From contig DATMFQ010000020.1 in assembly GCA_035556075.1 (NCBI GenBank), forward strand, positions 1 through 50,751: a stretch of 50,751 nucleotides of DNA. The letters are read 5' to 3'. This stretch comes from 73-13 sp035556075 (GTDB lineage: Bacteria > Actinomycetota > Actinomycetes > Actinomycetales > Microbacteriaceae). Each line of letters starts with the position of its first letter. Position 1 is the stretch's first letter. The notes under the pieces were generated by a model. It was not told the origin of the DNA, searched no databases, and was given only the letters and a program-made list of their open reading frames with translations. The translations under genes were made by a program, and so were the position numbers. Shown in pieces: positions 41,665-49,448 of the stretch.

Positions 41665-41838
41665 ATGTCGAGGATCATCAAGCTCGTCGGTGTGCCGTGC
41701 GCCGTCGCGGCCCTGCTCATCATCACCGCGGCCATCATCGTGGTCGCCGGCACGCAGTCCGGTGCCATCGCTCGCCCGGTGACCTCGGGTGCTGAGCTCA
41801 CGACCGTCGCGAGCCTCGTCCAACCGCCGACGCCCTGA
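41665..41838 (+). CDS. small membrane protein, 57 residues
   Basis: An open frame with TGAGGA four bases before its ATG. The product has one strong hydrophobic helix (VPCAVAALLIITAAIIVVAGT, about residues 9-29) after a Lys/Arg start, followed by a short Ala/Thr-rich tail ending LVQPPTP. This is a membrane anchor or a weak signal peptide. Nearly all third positions are G or C, in keeping with coding DNA. I recognise no family. It stands alone, divergent from DUF3237. Confidence 0.5.
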   Translation: MSRIIKLVGVPCAVAALLIITAAIIVVAGTQSGAIARPVTSGAELTTVASLVQPPTP

Positions 41839-41971
41839 CGATTCCTCCACAGGAGTGCGGAGCCCTCGTCCTTGCACAGCTGGGGTCGCCCCATCCGCGG
41901 GCGGTAGCGCACGGGCCTAGGTTGCCCGCATGACCTCGTTCACCCCCTTCATGTACCGCAACCCCGCGGAA

Positions 41972-41977
41972 TATGAT
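41972..41977 (+). promoter_or_regulatory. consensus -10 TATGAT before the antitoxin remnant
   Basis: TATGAT is the best -10 hexamer seen in the window. Six bases later comes ATG (41984) of a reading that starts MTKKIAL and stops after 11 codons. It appears to be the surviving promoter of a lost toxin-antitoxin pair. Confidence 0.45.
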
Positions 41978-41983
41978 CCGGGT

Positions 41984-42286
41984 ATGACCAAGAAGATCGC
42001 GCTCAGGGCACGATTGTGATCCCGGCCACGGTGGTCGCCCAGGTCTGGCGTGGGGGTGGACGCCAAGCCAGGCTCGCACCGCTCATGCAGAGCCGGTGCG
42101 TCGTAGTACCGCCGCTCGAACAAGCGATCGCGCGCGGTCGGCCTCCTTTGCGCCCGAAGTGGTCACGCCGACATCGTCGACGTGCACGTCGCGTTTGAGG
42201 CCATGCGCCTGCGAGCGAACGTCGTCACGTCGGATCCCGACGACATTCGCCGGGTCGAGCCGAGGCTCAGGATCATCGAGATCTGA
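41984..42286 (+). pseudogene. decayed VapBC-like toxin-antitoxin pair (PIN-domain remnant)
   Basis: MTKKIALR at 41984 looks like the start of a small antitoxin but stops at 42019. From 42007 another frame reads GTIVIPATVVAQVWRGGGRQ, then ARLAPLMQSRCVVVPPLEQAIAR, which is the middle of a PIN-domain VapC-type toxin. Near 42135-42140, in a GCGCGCGG run, the frame changes. The downstream frame gives ADIVDVHVAFEAMRLRANVV and TSDPDDIRRVEPRLRIIEI, ending TGA 42284-42286, the PIN C-terminus with its acidic D-x-x-D and SDPDD. The antitoxin body and the toxin N-terminus (first catalytic Asp) are deleted. It cannot make an active toxin. Confidence 0.7.
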
Positions 42287-42329
42287 GACGGACGGCGGCC
42301 TGCGCATTCGTCCGCTTGAGCGCCGCCGC

Positions 42330-43047
42330 TCAGGCAGCCCCCGCGAGCAGTCTGCCGTAGCCGGGGAGTCGTCCGGACTCGCCGAGGAGTCGAAGCGCCG
42401 CCCAGCAGGCCGACTGCGTGGACGTCACGACCGGGACGCCGGTGCTTGCCTCGATGGGTGCCGCGCAGTTGAGGGTCTGCAACCCGCCGCAGGAGATGAG
42501 CGCGGCGTCGGCCCCGGGCGCCGCCGCGATGGCCGACTCGGCAAGCTCGATGATCTCGGCCTCGGACTTGCGCAACACGCCATCGCCGAATTCGGTGATG
42601 CCGAACGACCGCAGCGACGCGACCTCGAATCCGTGGAACTCGAGGAACGCCTGTAGCCGGTCATTGACGATCTCCGAGTAGGCAGTGCTCACCGCGACCG
42701 TCTTCGCGCCGAAATACCTCAGCCCGTCAACGATCGCCTGACTCATCGTCGAGCAGGGCAGACCGGTGGTGCTTCGCAGGCGCTCCAGCAGTTCGGCGTG
42801 CAACTCAGGCCCGCGATAGAAGGTGAGTGACGTGCCGATGACCATGACCGCTTCGACGCCGTCCGCGGCGAGCGCCTGGGCGGCGGGCAGGATCTTGTCG
42901 ACGGCGGCGTCATATCCGGCCGGCGTCAGCGACCCGACCCCCGGTGCCGCGCGGCACGAAGTCCACGTCGGGATACATCGCGCTCGCCTCGGCAGGGACC
43001 CGATCCTCGGCGAACGGCACGACGAGGCCAATGCGGCGCGGTGTCAT
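42330..43047 (-). pseudogene. arylmalonate decarboxylase-like gene with a one-base frameshift
   Basis: Two frames join into one 240-residue protein of the Asp/Glu racemase superfamily. 43047 to about 42942 reads MTPRRIGLVVPFAEDRVPAE through PDVDFVPRGTG. The rest, from the other frame, reads GSLTPAGYDAAVDKI to PGYGRLLAGAA. The shift is at a run of five C (42938-42942 on the plus strand); four would restore the frame. In restored numbering G71-T72-S73 (IGTSLTFYRG), Y123 (STAYSEIVNDR) and C186-G187 (ISCGGLQTLN) match the arylmalonate decarboxylase layout (Gly74, Tyr126, Cys188), whereas racemases and maleate isomerases have a second Cys at the Gly position. It could be a sequencing error or a true pseudogene. 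Confidence 0.8.
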
Positions 43048-43064
43048 CGGCGGCCACGCATGCT

Positions 43065-44081
43065 TCAGCGCCCCGCGGTGCGCTCGCGCAGCAGCGGCAT
43101 GACCTCCTCGGCATAGAGCCGGAGGAATCGCTCCTGGTCGTCGCCGGGGTGGTGGAAGACGAGGTGGCGGAAGCCGAGGTCGACGTACTCGAGCACGCGC
43201 TCGACGTGCTCCTGGGGGTCGGTCGACACGATGAAGCGGCTGGCGGCGCGCTCGATCGGCAGGGCGTTCGCGAGCCGCTGCATCTCGACGGGGTCGTGGA
43301 CGCCCATCTTCTCCTCGGGGGAGAGCGCCAGCGGCGCCCAGAAGCGGGTGTCCTGCAGCGCGCGCTCGGCGTCGCGGTCGAAGGACACCTTCACCTCGAT
43401 GAGCGTGTCGATGTCCTCGCGCGTGCGACCGGCCCGCTCGAGCCCGTCGGCGAGCGCCGGCATGAGGGTCTCGGTGTATAGCGCGGGCGCCTTGCCGCTC
43501 GTCGTGATGAAGCCGTCGGCGACGCGGCCGGCGAGCCGGGTCGCGGCGGGGCCGCTCGCCCCGATGTAGATGGGCACCCGTTCCGCCGGTTTGTCGTAGA
43601 TCGTCGCGTTGTGCGTCCGGTAGAACTGTCCCTCGAAGGTGACGCGGTCCTCGGCCCAGAGCTGCTGGATGAGTTCGAGCGACTCCTTGAGCCGCGCAAA
43701 CCGCTCCTTCTGCTCCGGCCACTCGAGGCCGAGCGTCACCTCGTTGAGCGCCTCGCCGGTGCCGACGCCGAGGATGACCCGGCCGGGGGTGAGCTCACCG
43801 AGCGTCGCGAATGCTTGGGCGATGACGCCGGGATGGTAGCGGATCGTCGGGGTCAGGACGCTCGTGCCAATGAGGATCCGGCTGGTCCGCGCCCCGAGCG
43901 CCCCGAGCCACGGGAGGCTCGCCGGGGCGTGACCGCCGTCGTGATTCCACGGCTGGAGGTGGTCGGAGATGAAGACGGAGTCGAAACCGAGCTCTTCCGC
44001 GAGCACCCCGTAGCCAAGGAGCCGGGTCGGGCCGAACTGCTCCGAGGACGCCTTGTAGCCGAGTCGGATGGGGATGCTCAT
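43065..44081 (-). CDS. fgd: F420-dependent glucose-6-phosphate dehydrogenase
   Basis: A 338-residue luciferase-like F420 enzyme close to mycobacterial Fgd1. It keeps ISDHLQPW (D40, H41, W45) and ILGVGTGEALNE with E110, matching Asp39, His40, Trp44 and Glu109 of Fgd1. The phosphate-binding residues are also seen: K of TSGKAP, K of SPEEKMG and R of ASRFIV. It oxidises glucose 6-phosphate and supplies reduced F420. The ATG at 44081 overlaps the stop of the monooxygenase gene as ATGA. A TAGCGT hexamer lies six bases upstream, so an internal leaderless promoter is possible. Confidence 0.92.
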   Translation of the reverse strand: MSIPIRLGYKASSEQFGPTRLLGYGVLAEELGFDSVFISDHLQPWNHDGGHAPASLPWLGALGARTSRILIGTSVLTPTIRYHPGVIAQAFATLGELTPGRVILGVGTGEALNEVTLGLEWPEQKERFARLKESLELIQQLWAEDRVTFEGQFYRTHNATIYDKPAERVPIYIGASGPAATRLAGRVADGFITTSGKAPALYTETLMPALADGLERAGRTREDIDTLIEVKVSFDRDAERALQDTRFWAPLALSPEEKMGVHDPVEMQRLANALPIERAASRFIVSTDPQEHVERVLEYVDLGFRHLVFHHPGDDQERFLRLYAEEVMPLLRERTAGR

Positions 44082-45580
44082 GCGCCCACGCTAGTGCGGA
44101 AGTCCGCGGGGTCGAAGCGCGCGCCGCGCTCGCGGAACGCGTCGACGGTGTCGGGCCACAGCAGCGCGAGCCGGCCGCGGTCGACGTACCAGGAGCGGCA
44201 GCCGCCCGTCAGCCACACGGTGCCCGCCGCGGACTCGTCGATCCGCCGGGTGTATGCCGCCTCCGCGGCCGCACTCGGCACGAGCGGATGACCCGTCGCT
44301 TCGCGATGCCGGAGCGCGTCGAGCAGATAGTCGAGCTGTGCCTCGATCATGAGGATCGAGGAGTTGTGGCCGAGGGAGGCGTTCGGCCCGTCGAGCACGT
44401 AGAGGTCGGGGAAGCCCGCGACCATCGTGCTCGCGACCGACACCATCCCGTCGGCCCAGTGCTCGGCAAGCGTCTCGCCGTCGATGCCGCGCACGCGCCG
44501 CGCATACGGCTGCGCGACGGTCTCGAAGCCGGTCGCGAGGACGATCGCGTCGACCTCGTACTCGCGCCCGCTCGCGGCGACCACGCGACCGACTCGGGAG
44601 GAATGCGGTGACGCACCCCCGCATTCGTCACCGGATCGGGTGCGGGATCCGCGGACCGCGACGAGCGCGCTCGGCTCGAGCACGATCGCCCCACTCGCGA
44701 TCGCGGGGTAGAGGTCGTCGCTGAAGACGGCGCGCTTGCAGCCGAGCTCGTAGTCCGGCATGAGGGCGGCGCGCAGCACGGGGTCGGGCACTTGTGCGTG
44801 GAGGTGGGCGAGGGCGCGGGCCTGCGCCCAGTCGAGCGCGTCGAGGTCGCCGAGGCGCTGTGGGACGAGCGCCTCGCCCGCGAGGTACGCCTCGCGGCGG
44901 ATGGCGTCGACGAGCAGGGGATCAGCGTCGAACGCCGCCTGCTCCTCGGGTCGGTACGCGTGGTCGCCGCGCGGCAGCACCCACGCCGGAGTGCGCTGGA
45001 CGAGGATGACCTCGGCGTCGCGGGCGAGCTCGGGGGCGAGCTGCACGGCGGAGGCGCCGGTACCGACGACGGCGACGCGGCGGCCACGGAGGTCAAGTGC
45101 GGGGTCCCAGCGGGCGCTGTGCACGACGGGGCCAGCGAACTCGGTGAGGCCCGGGACGTCGGGCAGCCGCGGCTCGGTGAGTCGGCCGCACGCGAGCACG
45201 AGCGTGTCGGCGGTGAACTCGCCGTGGGCGGCGTGGAGTTGCCAGTGACCGTCCGTCCAGGTCGCGTCGAGGAGGCCGTCGCGCAGGCGGATGCGATCCC
45301 GGATGCCCGCGGCGTCGACACAGGACTCGAGGTAGGCGCGGATCTCCTCGCCTGGGGCGAAGCGCCGGGTCCATGCCGGATTCGGCATGAACGAGAAGCT
45401 GTAGAGATGTGAGGGGATGTCGCAGGCGACGCCCGGGTAGACGTTGTCCCGCCAGGTGCCGCCGATGGCGGCTGCCCGCTCGAGCACGACGAAGTCACCG
45501 CGCCCCGAGCGCTCGAGCTGGATCGCCGCGCCGATGCCGGCGAAGCCCGCGCCGATGATCGCGACCGCGACGTGCCGCAT
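44078..45580 (-). CDS. FAD-dependent Baeyer-Villiger-type monooxygenase
   Basis: A 500-residue flavin monooxygenase. FAD loop IIGAGFAGIGAAIQLE is at 8-23, the BVMO fingerprint FAGPVVHSARW at 148-158, NADPH loop VVGTGASAVQLAPEL at 171-185, and ATGFE near 350. It would insert oxygen into a ketone. The start at 45580 begins the FAD strand; a long upstream extension in the same frame is out-of-frame fbiC. At about 311-329 there is an extra segment (GSRTRSGDECGGASPHSS) whose DNA holds GAATGCGG and CCGCATTC as an inverted repeat (44601-44626). Confidence 0.88.
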   Translation of the reverse strand: MRHVAVAIIGAGFAGIGAAIQLERSGRGDFVVLERAAAIGGTWRDNVYPGVACDIPSHLYSFSFMPNPAWTRRFAPGEEIRAYLESCVDAAGIRDRIRLRDGLLDATWTDGHWQLHAAHGEFTADTLVLACGRLTEPRLPDVPGLTEFAGPVVHSARWDPALDLRGRRVAVVGTGASAVQLAPELARDAEVILVQRTPAWVLPRGDHAYRPEEQAAFDADPLLVDAIRREAYLAGEALVPQRLGDLDALDWAQARALAHLHAQVPDPVLRAALMPDYELGCKRAVFSDDLYPAIASGAIVLEPSALVAVRGSRTRSGDECGGASPHSSRVGRVVAASGREYEVDAIVLATGFETVAQPYARRVRGIDGETLAEHWADGMVSVASTMVAGFPDLYVLDGPNASLGHNSSILMIEAQLDYLLDALRHREATGHPLVPSAAAEAAYTRRIDESAAGTVWLTGGCRSWYVDRGRLALLWPDTVDAFRERGARFDPADFRTSVGA

Positions 45581-45641
45581 CAGCCCGCCCGCCCGCGGCG
45601 CCGCAGCAGGCCCGCCGATCGGGCTCCGCGCGGCCCTGGCA

Positions 45642-47918
45642 TCAGTCGACCGCGCCGTACGTCGTCGTGCGCTGGCGGAAGGGGCGCAGCAGCCGCTTCG
45701 CGATCGCGGCGCCGTCCGCCAGGTCGAGCTGGATGCCAGACTCGACCCCGGTCGCCGGGAGGATTCGGCCGTCGAGGAGCGTGCCGCCGAGGTCGTCAGC
45801 GCCGGAGCGCAGCAGCACGGCGGCCGCCTCGGGCCCGACCCGCGGCCACGGCACCTGAATGTGCCGGATGCTGGCGCCGAGCATGAGCCGCGCGACCGCG
45901 AACATGGCGCGGTGCTCATCGATCGTCGAGCGCCCACGCTGCAGTGGGATGCCCCAGCCCGGCAGCGGCGCTGGGACGAGCTCCGTGAAGCCGCCGTGCG
46001 CCTCCTGGATCGCCTGCAGGCGGCGCAGGTGCGCGATCCGATCGCTGCGGGTCTCGATGTGGCCGTAGAACATGCCGGAGGAGGTCCGCACCCCGGCCGC
46101 GTGGAGCGCCCGGACCACCTCCTCCCAGCGGTCGATCGGCAGGTCACCCGGGGCGACGGTCTGCCGGATCGACTCGGAGAGCATCTTGAGCCCGGTGCCG
46201 GGCATCGTGTCGACCCCGGCCTCGAGGAGCGCGCCGATCGCGCGGTCGAGCCCGAGCCCCCCGCGCTCGGCGAGGTCATCGACGTCAGCGGGGCGGAACG
46301 CGTGGAGGTGGATGCCCGGCGCCGTCGCCTTGACGATGCGCGCGATCTCGAGGTAGCCGCTCGGGTCCTCGGAGTTCGGCAGGCGACCCTGGATGCAGAT
46401 CTCGGTGGCACCGAGCTCGACCGCGTCGATGACGATCTGCTCGAGCTCGGCGGGCCCGAAGGTGCCGGGGTCGTCGACGCTGCCGAGCCCACGCCAGCCG
46501 GTGCTCGTCACATTCCGGTTCACGACCATGGTGACGACGTCGCCGGTCTCATGGCGGCGCGCCGCATCCGCCTCCGCGACGAGGTCGTCAAGCTCGTCAC
46601 CGGAGGCGAGCAGCGCGTTCTCCAGCTCGGCATCGGTGCGCGTGGGCACAGCGGACGGGTGGAGGAATGCGTCGCCGCGGTCGTCGCTCCCGTCACTGTC
46701 GCGCATGCGCATCCTCCGCATTCCTCCCGGTGCTCCCGCCGCCGCGAGACCGTCCGCTCCAGCGAGCGCGGTGACGGCGGGGCGCAGCGTCGGGTCGATC
46801 CAATTGTGCCCGAGCACATACTCGGGGTGCGCGGTCAGCCGCTCGCGCAGCGTGAAGCCGGCCGCTGCGGTGAGCGCCATGAGGGCGTCGATCTCGGGCC
46901 AGGGACGCTCGGGGTTGACATGGTCGGGGGTGAGCGGCGAGACACCGCCCCAGTCGTCGATGCCCGCGGCGAGGAGAGCGGCGCAGCCGTCGGGGTCGGA
47001 GAGGTTCGGCGGGGCCTGGATGCGCACGCTCGGGCCGAGGACGAGCCGCGCGGTCGCGACCGCCGCGAGGTATTCCTCGGCGTCAGCGTCGGGGGCGTCG
47101 CGCATCGCGGTGCCGGGCTTGGCCCGGAAGTTCTGCATGATGACCTCCTGCAGGTGCCCGTGGCGCTCGGCGAGCTCGCGGAGGGCGAGGAGCGACGCAG
47201 CGCGGTCGGCGAGGCTCTCGCCGATGCCGATGAGCAGGCCGGTCGTGAAGGGGATGCGCAGCTCGCCGGCGTCCTCGAGGACGCGGAGCCGGACGGCGGG
47301 CTCCTTGTCCGGGGAGCCGTAGTGGACCTGTCCCGGCTCGGACCACAGTCGCTCAGCGGTCGTCTCGAGCATCATGCCCATCGAGGGTGCGACCGGCCGG
47401 AGCCGCGCGAGCTCGGCGCGGGTCATGACGCCGGGGTTGAGGTGGACGAGGAGTCCGGTCTCGGCGGTGACCAGCCGCGCCATCTGCTCGAGGTAGTCGA
47501 GCGTCGAGGTGTAGCCGTGCTCGTCGAGCCAGGCGCGCGCCTCGGGCCAGCGGGCCTCGGGCCGGTCGCCGAGGGTGAAGAGCGCCTCCTTGCAGCCGAG
47601 CGCGGCGCCTTCGTGCGCGACCCGGAGGATCTGCTCGGGCGGCATGTAGGTCGGCTTGCCGAGCTTGAGCAACTGGGCCGGGGTATCGACGAAGGTGCAG
47701 TAGTGGCAGCGGTCCCGACACAGCGTCGTGACGGGGATGAAGACCTTGCGCGAATACGTCACGACACCCGGCCGCCCCGCCGCGGCGAGGCCCTCGTCGC
47801 GGAGCGCTGCGGCCCCGGCCATGAGGGCCGTGAGTTCGTCGCCACGAGCGGCGAGCATGCCGAGCACGGCGTCGACGGCCAGCCCGTTCGACGCCCGCGG
47901 TGCGCCGGTGAGCGTCAT
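45642..47918 (-). CDS. fbiC: FbiC-like FO synthase (CofG-CofH fusion) with degenerate CofH half
   Basis: A 758-residue fusion. The CofG half keeps the radical-SAM motif C67-x-x-x-C71-x-x-C74 (TLCRDRCHYCTF) and FRAKPGTAM. The linker near 395-425 has an odd Met/Arg/Asp-rich stretch. The CofH half keeps its backbone (VTMVVNRNV at 462-470, GATEICIQG, HLHAFRP, MPGTGLKML, SSGMFYGH, LRPFRQRTTTYG), but after NRN-V the text runs TSTGWRGLGSVDDPGTF. Active CofH has its C-x-x-x-C-x-x-C here. The protein is also about 100 residues shorter than mycobacterial FbiC. FO synthesis needs both halves, so activity is doubtful unless cofH is encoded elsewhere. Confidence 0.85.
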   Translation of the reverse strand: MTLTGAPRASNGLAVDAVLGMLAARGDELTALMAGAAALRDEGLAAAGRPGVVTYSRKVFIPVTTLCRDRCHYCTFVDTPAQLLKLGKPTYMPPEQILRVAHEGAALGCKEALFTLGDRPEARWPEARAWLDEHGYTSTLDYLEQMARLVTAETGLLVHLNPGVMTRAELARLRPVAPSMGMMLETTAERLWSEPGQVHYGSPDKEPAVRLRVLEDAGELRIPFTTGLLIGIGESLADRAASLLALRELAERHGHLQEVIMQNFRAKPGTAMRDAPDADAEEYLAAVATARLVLGPSVRIQAPPNLSDPDGCAALLAAGIDDWGGVSPLTPDHVNPERPWPEIDALMALTAAAGFTLRERLTAHPEYVLGHNWIDPTLRPAVTALAGADGLAAAGAPGGMRRMRMRDSDGSDDRGDAFLHPSAVPTRTDAELENALLASGDELDDLVAEADAARRHETGDVVTMVVNRNVTSTGWRGLGSVDDPGTFGPAELEQIVIDAVELGATEICIQGRLPNSEDPSGYLEIARIVKATAPGIHLHAFRPADVDDLAERGGLGLDRAIGALLEAGVDTMPGTGLKMLSESIRQTVAPGDLPIDRWEEVVRALHAAGVRTSSGMFYGHIETRSDRIAHLRRLQAIQEAHGGFTELVPAPLPGWGIPLQRGRSTIDEHRAMFAVARLMLGASIRHIQVPWPRVGPEAAAVLLRSGADDLGGTLLDGRILPATGVESGIQLDLADGAAIAKRLLRPFRQRTTTYGAVD
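46661..46727. repeat. inverted pair of GGAGGAATGCG motifs inside fbiC
   Basis: GGAGGAATGCG at 46661-46671 and its exact complement at 46717-46727, with 45 bases between. It lies in the linker between the two catalytic halves, where the protein carries an unusual Met/Arg/Asp-rich segment. Confidence 0.6.
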
Positions 47919-47924
47919 CCGCCC

Positions 47925-47930
47925 AGCGTA
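47925..47930 (-). promoter_or_regulatory. -10-like TACGCT of a leaderless fbiC promoter
   Basis: On the minus strand TACGCT lies six bases before the ATG at 47918; there is no ribosome binding site. Confidence 0.45.
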
Positions 47931-47995
47931 CGCCGCGGCGTGCGGGGTCTCGAATCGGGGCCGGGGGCGCATTCATCCCTGGTTCGGGTGGGGGC

Positions 47996-49237
47996 TCAGC
48001 GCCGCCGGGCTGTCGTCCGCAGCAGGGCGGCGCCGAGGACCGCCGCGATGACGCTCGCAGCGAGGACCGCGAGCTTGGCGGCGCCGGCCCGGGGGTCGTC
48101 CCCGAAGGCGAGCTCCGCGATGAGCATGGCGACCGTGAAGCCGATCCCGGTCAGCGCGGCGACTGGCCAGAGGTCACGCAGGCGCACGCCGTCGGCGAGC
48201 CGGAGCGGGGTGAGCCAGGTGAGCAGCGAGGTCGTGCCCATCACCCCGAGTACCTTGCCGGCGAGCAGCCCGAGCCCGACCCCGCAGAAGACCGCGAGCT
48301 CAGCGCCGCCGAACTCGCCTGGCACGATCGTCACCGCCGCCGCGAAGAGCGCGAAGAGCGGCAGCACGACGAGCGTCGACCACGGCACGATCGCCCAGAT
48401 GAGCTGGTGGGTGCGGGCGCTGCGCTCGCCGAATCGCGGCCGGGCTGGGACGGTCAGCCCGAGCAGCACGCCGGCGATCGTCGCGTGCACACCCGAGGCG
48501 TGCATCGCGCCCCAGGCGATGAGCGCGATCGGCACGAGCAGCCACCACGGTGCGCGCCGGCTGCGGATGATGCCGGCGAATGCGACGATCGCCGCGATCG
48601 AGACCCCGAGCCAGAGCCCGTCGATCGTCGCGGTGTAGACGATGGCGATGATCGCGATCGCGAGCAGGTCGTCGACGACGGCGAGCGTGAGGAGGAAGGT
48701 CCGCAGCGCCGTCGGCAGTCCCTTCCCGAAGACCGCGAGGACGCCGACCGCGAAGGCGATGTCGGTCGCGGTCGGGATCGCCCAGCCGCGGGTCCCGTCC
48801 GCGTCACCCGCGACGAGCACGATGGTGAGGAAGACGACGGCGGGCCCGATCATGCCCCCGACCGCGGCGAGCACGGGCACCGCCGCGGTGCGGAGGCTGC
48901 GCAGCTGGCCGACGACGAACTCCTGCTTGAGCTCGGTGCCGACCGTGAAGAAGAAGATCGCGAGGAGCCCGTCGACGACCCACTGCGAGACGCTGAGGTC
49001 AAGGCCGAGTGCCGCCGGTCCGAGCCGGATGTCCGCGAGCTGTCGGAGCGCGTCCTGCCATGGCGAGTTCGCCCACACCAGGCCGAGCGTCGCGGCGCCG
49101 AGCAGCAGGGCGCCTGCGAGGAGCTCGTTCTCCGACCAGGCGTGGAATGTGCTGCGCGCGATTCGGCGCGCGACCCGGGCTCGGACGACGCGGCGGGCGC
49201 GACGCTGGCGGGCTGGTCTGGGGCGGTGCTGGACCAT
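47996..49237 (-). CDS. nhaA: Na+/H+ antiporter NhaA
   Basis: A 413-residue membrane antiporter with about twelve helices. GTELKQEFVVGQLRSLRTAAVP, PTATDIAFAVGVLAVFGKGLP and LTLAVVDDLLAIAIIA are present; the last contains the DD pair that binds Na+ (Asp163/Asp164 in E. coli). GIGFTVAMLIAELAF is the late conserved helix. The first 30 residues are Arg-rich and the true start may be internal. It exports Na+ in exchange for protons. It stands alone, 210 bases after the aminotransferase. Confidence 0.92.
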   Translation of the reverse strand: MVQHRPRPARQRRARRVVRARVARRIARSTFHAWSENELLAGALLLGAATLGLVWANSPWQDALRQLADIRLGPAALGLDLSVSQWVVDGLLAIFFFTVGTELKQEFVVGQLRSLRTAAVPVLAAVGGMIGPAVVFLTIVLVAGDADGTRGWAIPTATDIAFAVGVLAVFGKGLPTALRTFLLTLAVVDDLLAIAIIAIVYTATIDGLWLGVSIAAIVAFAGIIRSRRAPWWLLVPIALIAWGAMHASGVHATIAGVLLGLTVPARPRFGERSARTHQLIWAIVPWSTLVVLPLFALFAAAVTIVPGEFGGAELAVFCGVGLGLLAGKVLGVMGTTSLLTWLTPLRLADGVRLRDLWPVAALTGIGFTVAMLIAELAFGDDPRAGAAKLAVLAASVIAAVLGAALLRTTARRR

Positions 49238-49371
49238 AGGGTTCGCTCGCAGGGGTCGACGTTGACGCCGCGGTCACCCCACGACGGCCGACCAGACTTC
49301 CCGGCGCACCGGGATCGAGCCTAGTCGCCGGACACGGCCCCACGATTCATCCCAGAGTTCCTCGCCGCATC

Positions 49372-49435
49372 GCACGACAGCAGGACGAATGCGTGACCGC
49401 AGGACGAATTCGCCGCGAACCTCCTGCTGTCGTGC
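49372..49435. terminator. hairpin downstream of the aminotransferase gene
   Basis: Arms GCACGACAGCAGGA (49372-49385) and TCCTGCTGTCGTGC (49422-49435) are perfect complements. The interior holds two direct copies of GCAGGACGAAT (49380-49390 and 49399-49409), the first continuing into GAATGCG. The structure starts 13 bases after the aminotransferase stop on the minus strand, as a terminator would. There is no T-run. Confidence 0.45.
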
Positions 49436-49448
49436 AGTGATCCGACGC

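Noticed and set aside
42330..43031. Treating the decarboxylase C-terminal part as a complete gene starting at 43031
   Set aside because: The first 35 residues in that frame are Arg/Ser-rich nonsense, while the other frame gives a perfect N-terminus ending at the C run.
44078..46492. An 804-residue fusion upstream-extending the monooxygenase
   Set aside because: The extra 304 residues are fbiC read out of frame (Ser/Arg-rich); the true start is at 45580 where the FAD strand begins.
45444..48638. 1064-codon open frame on the plus strand opposite fbiC and nhaA
   Set aside because: It is antisense to three well-recognised genes, is rich in Arg, Gly and Glu with no family likeness, and is open only because GC-rich codons avoid stops.
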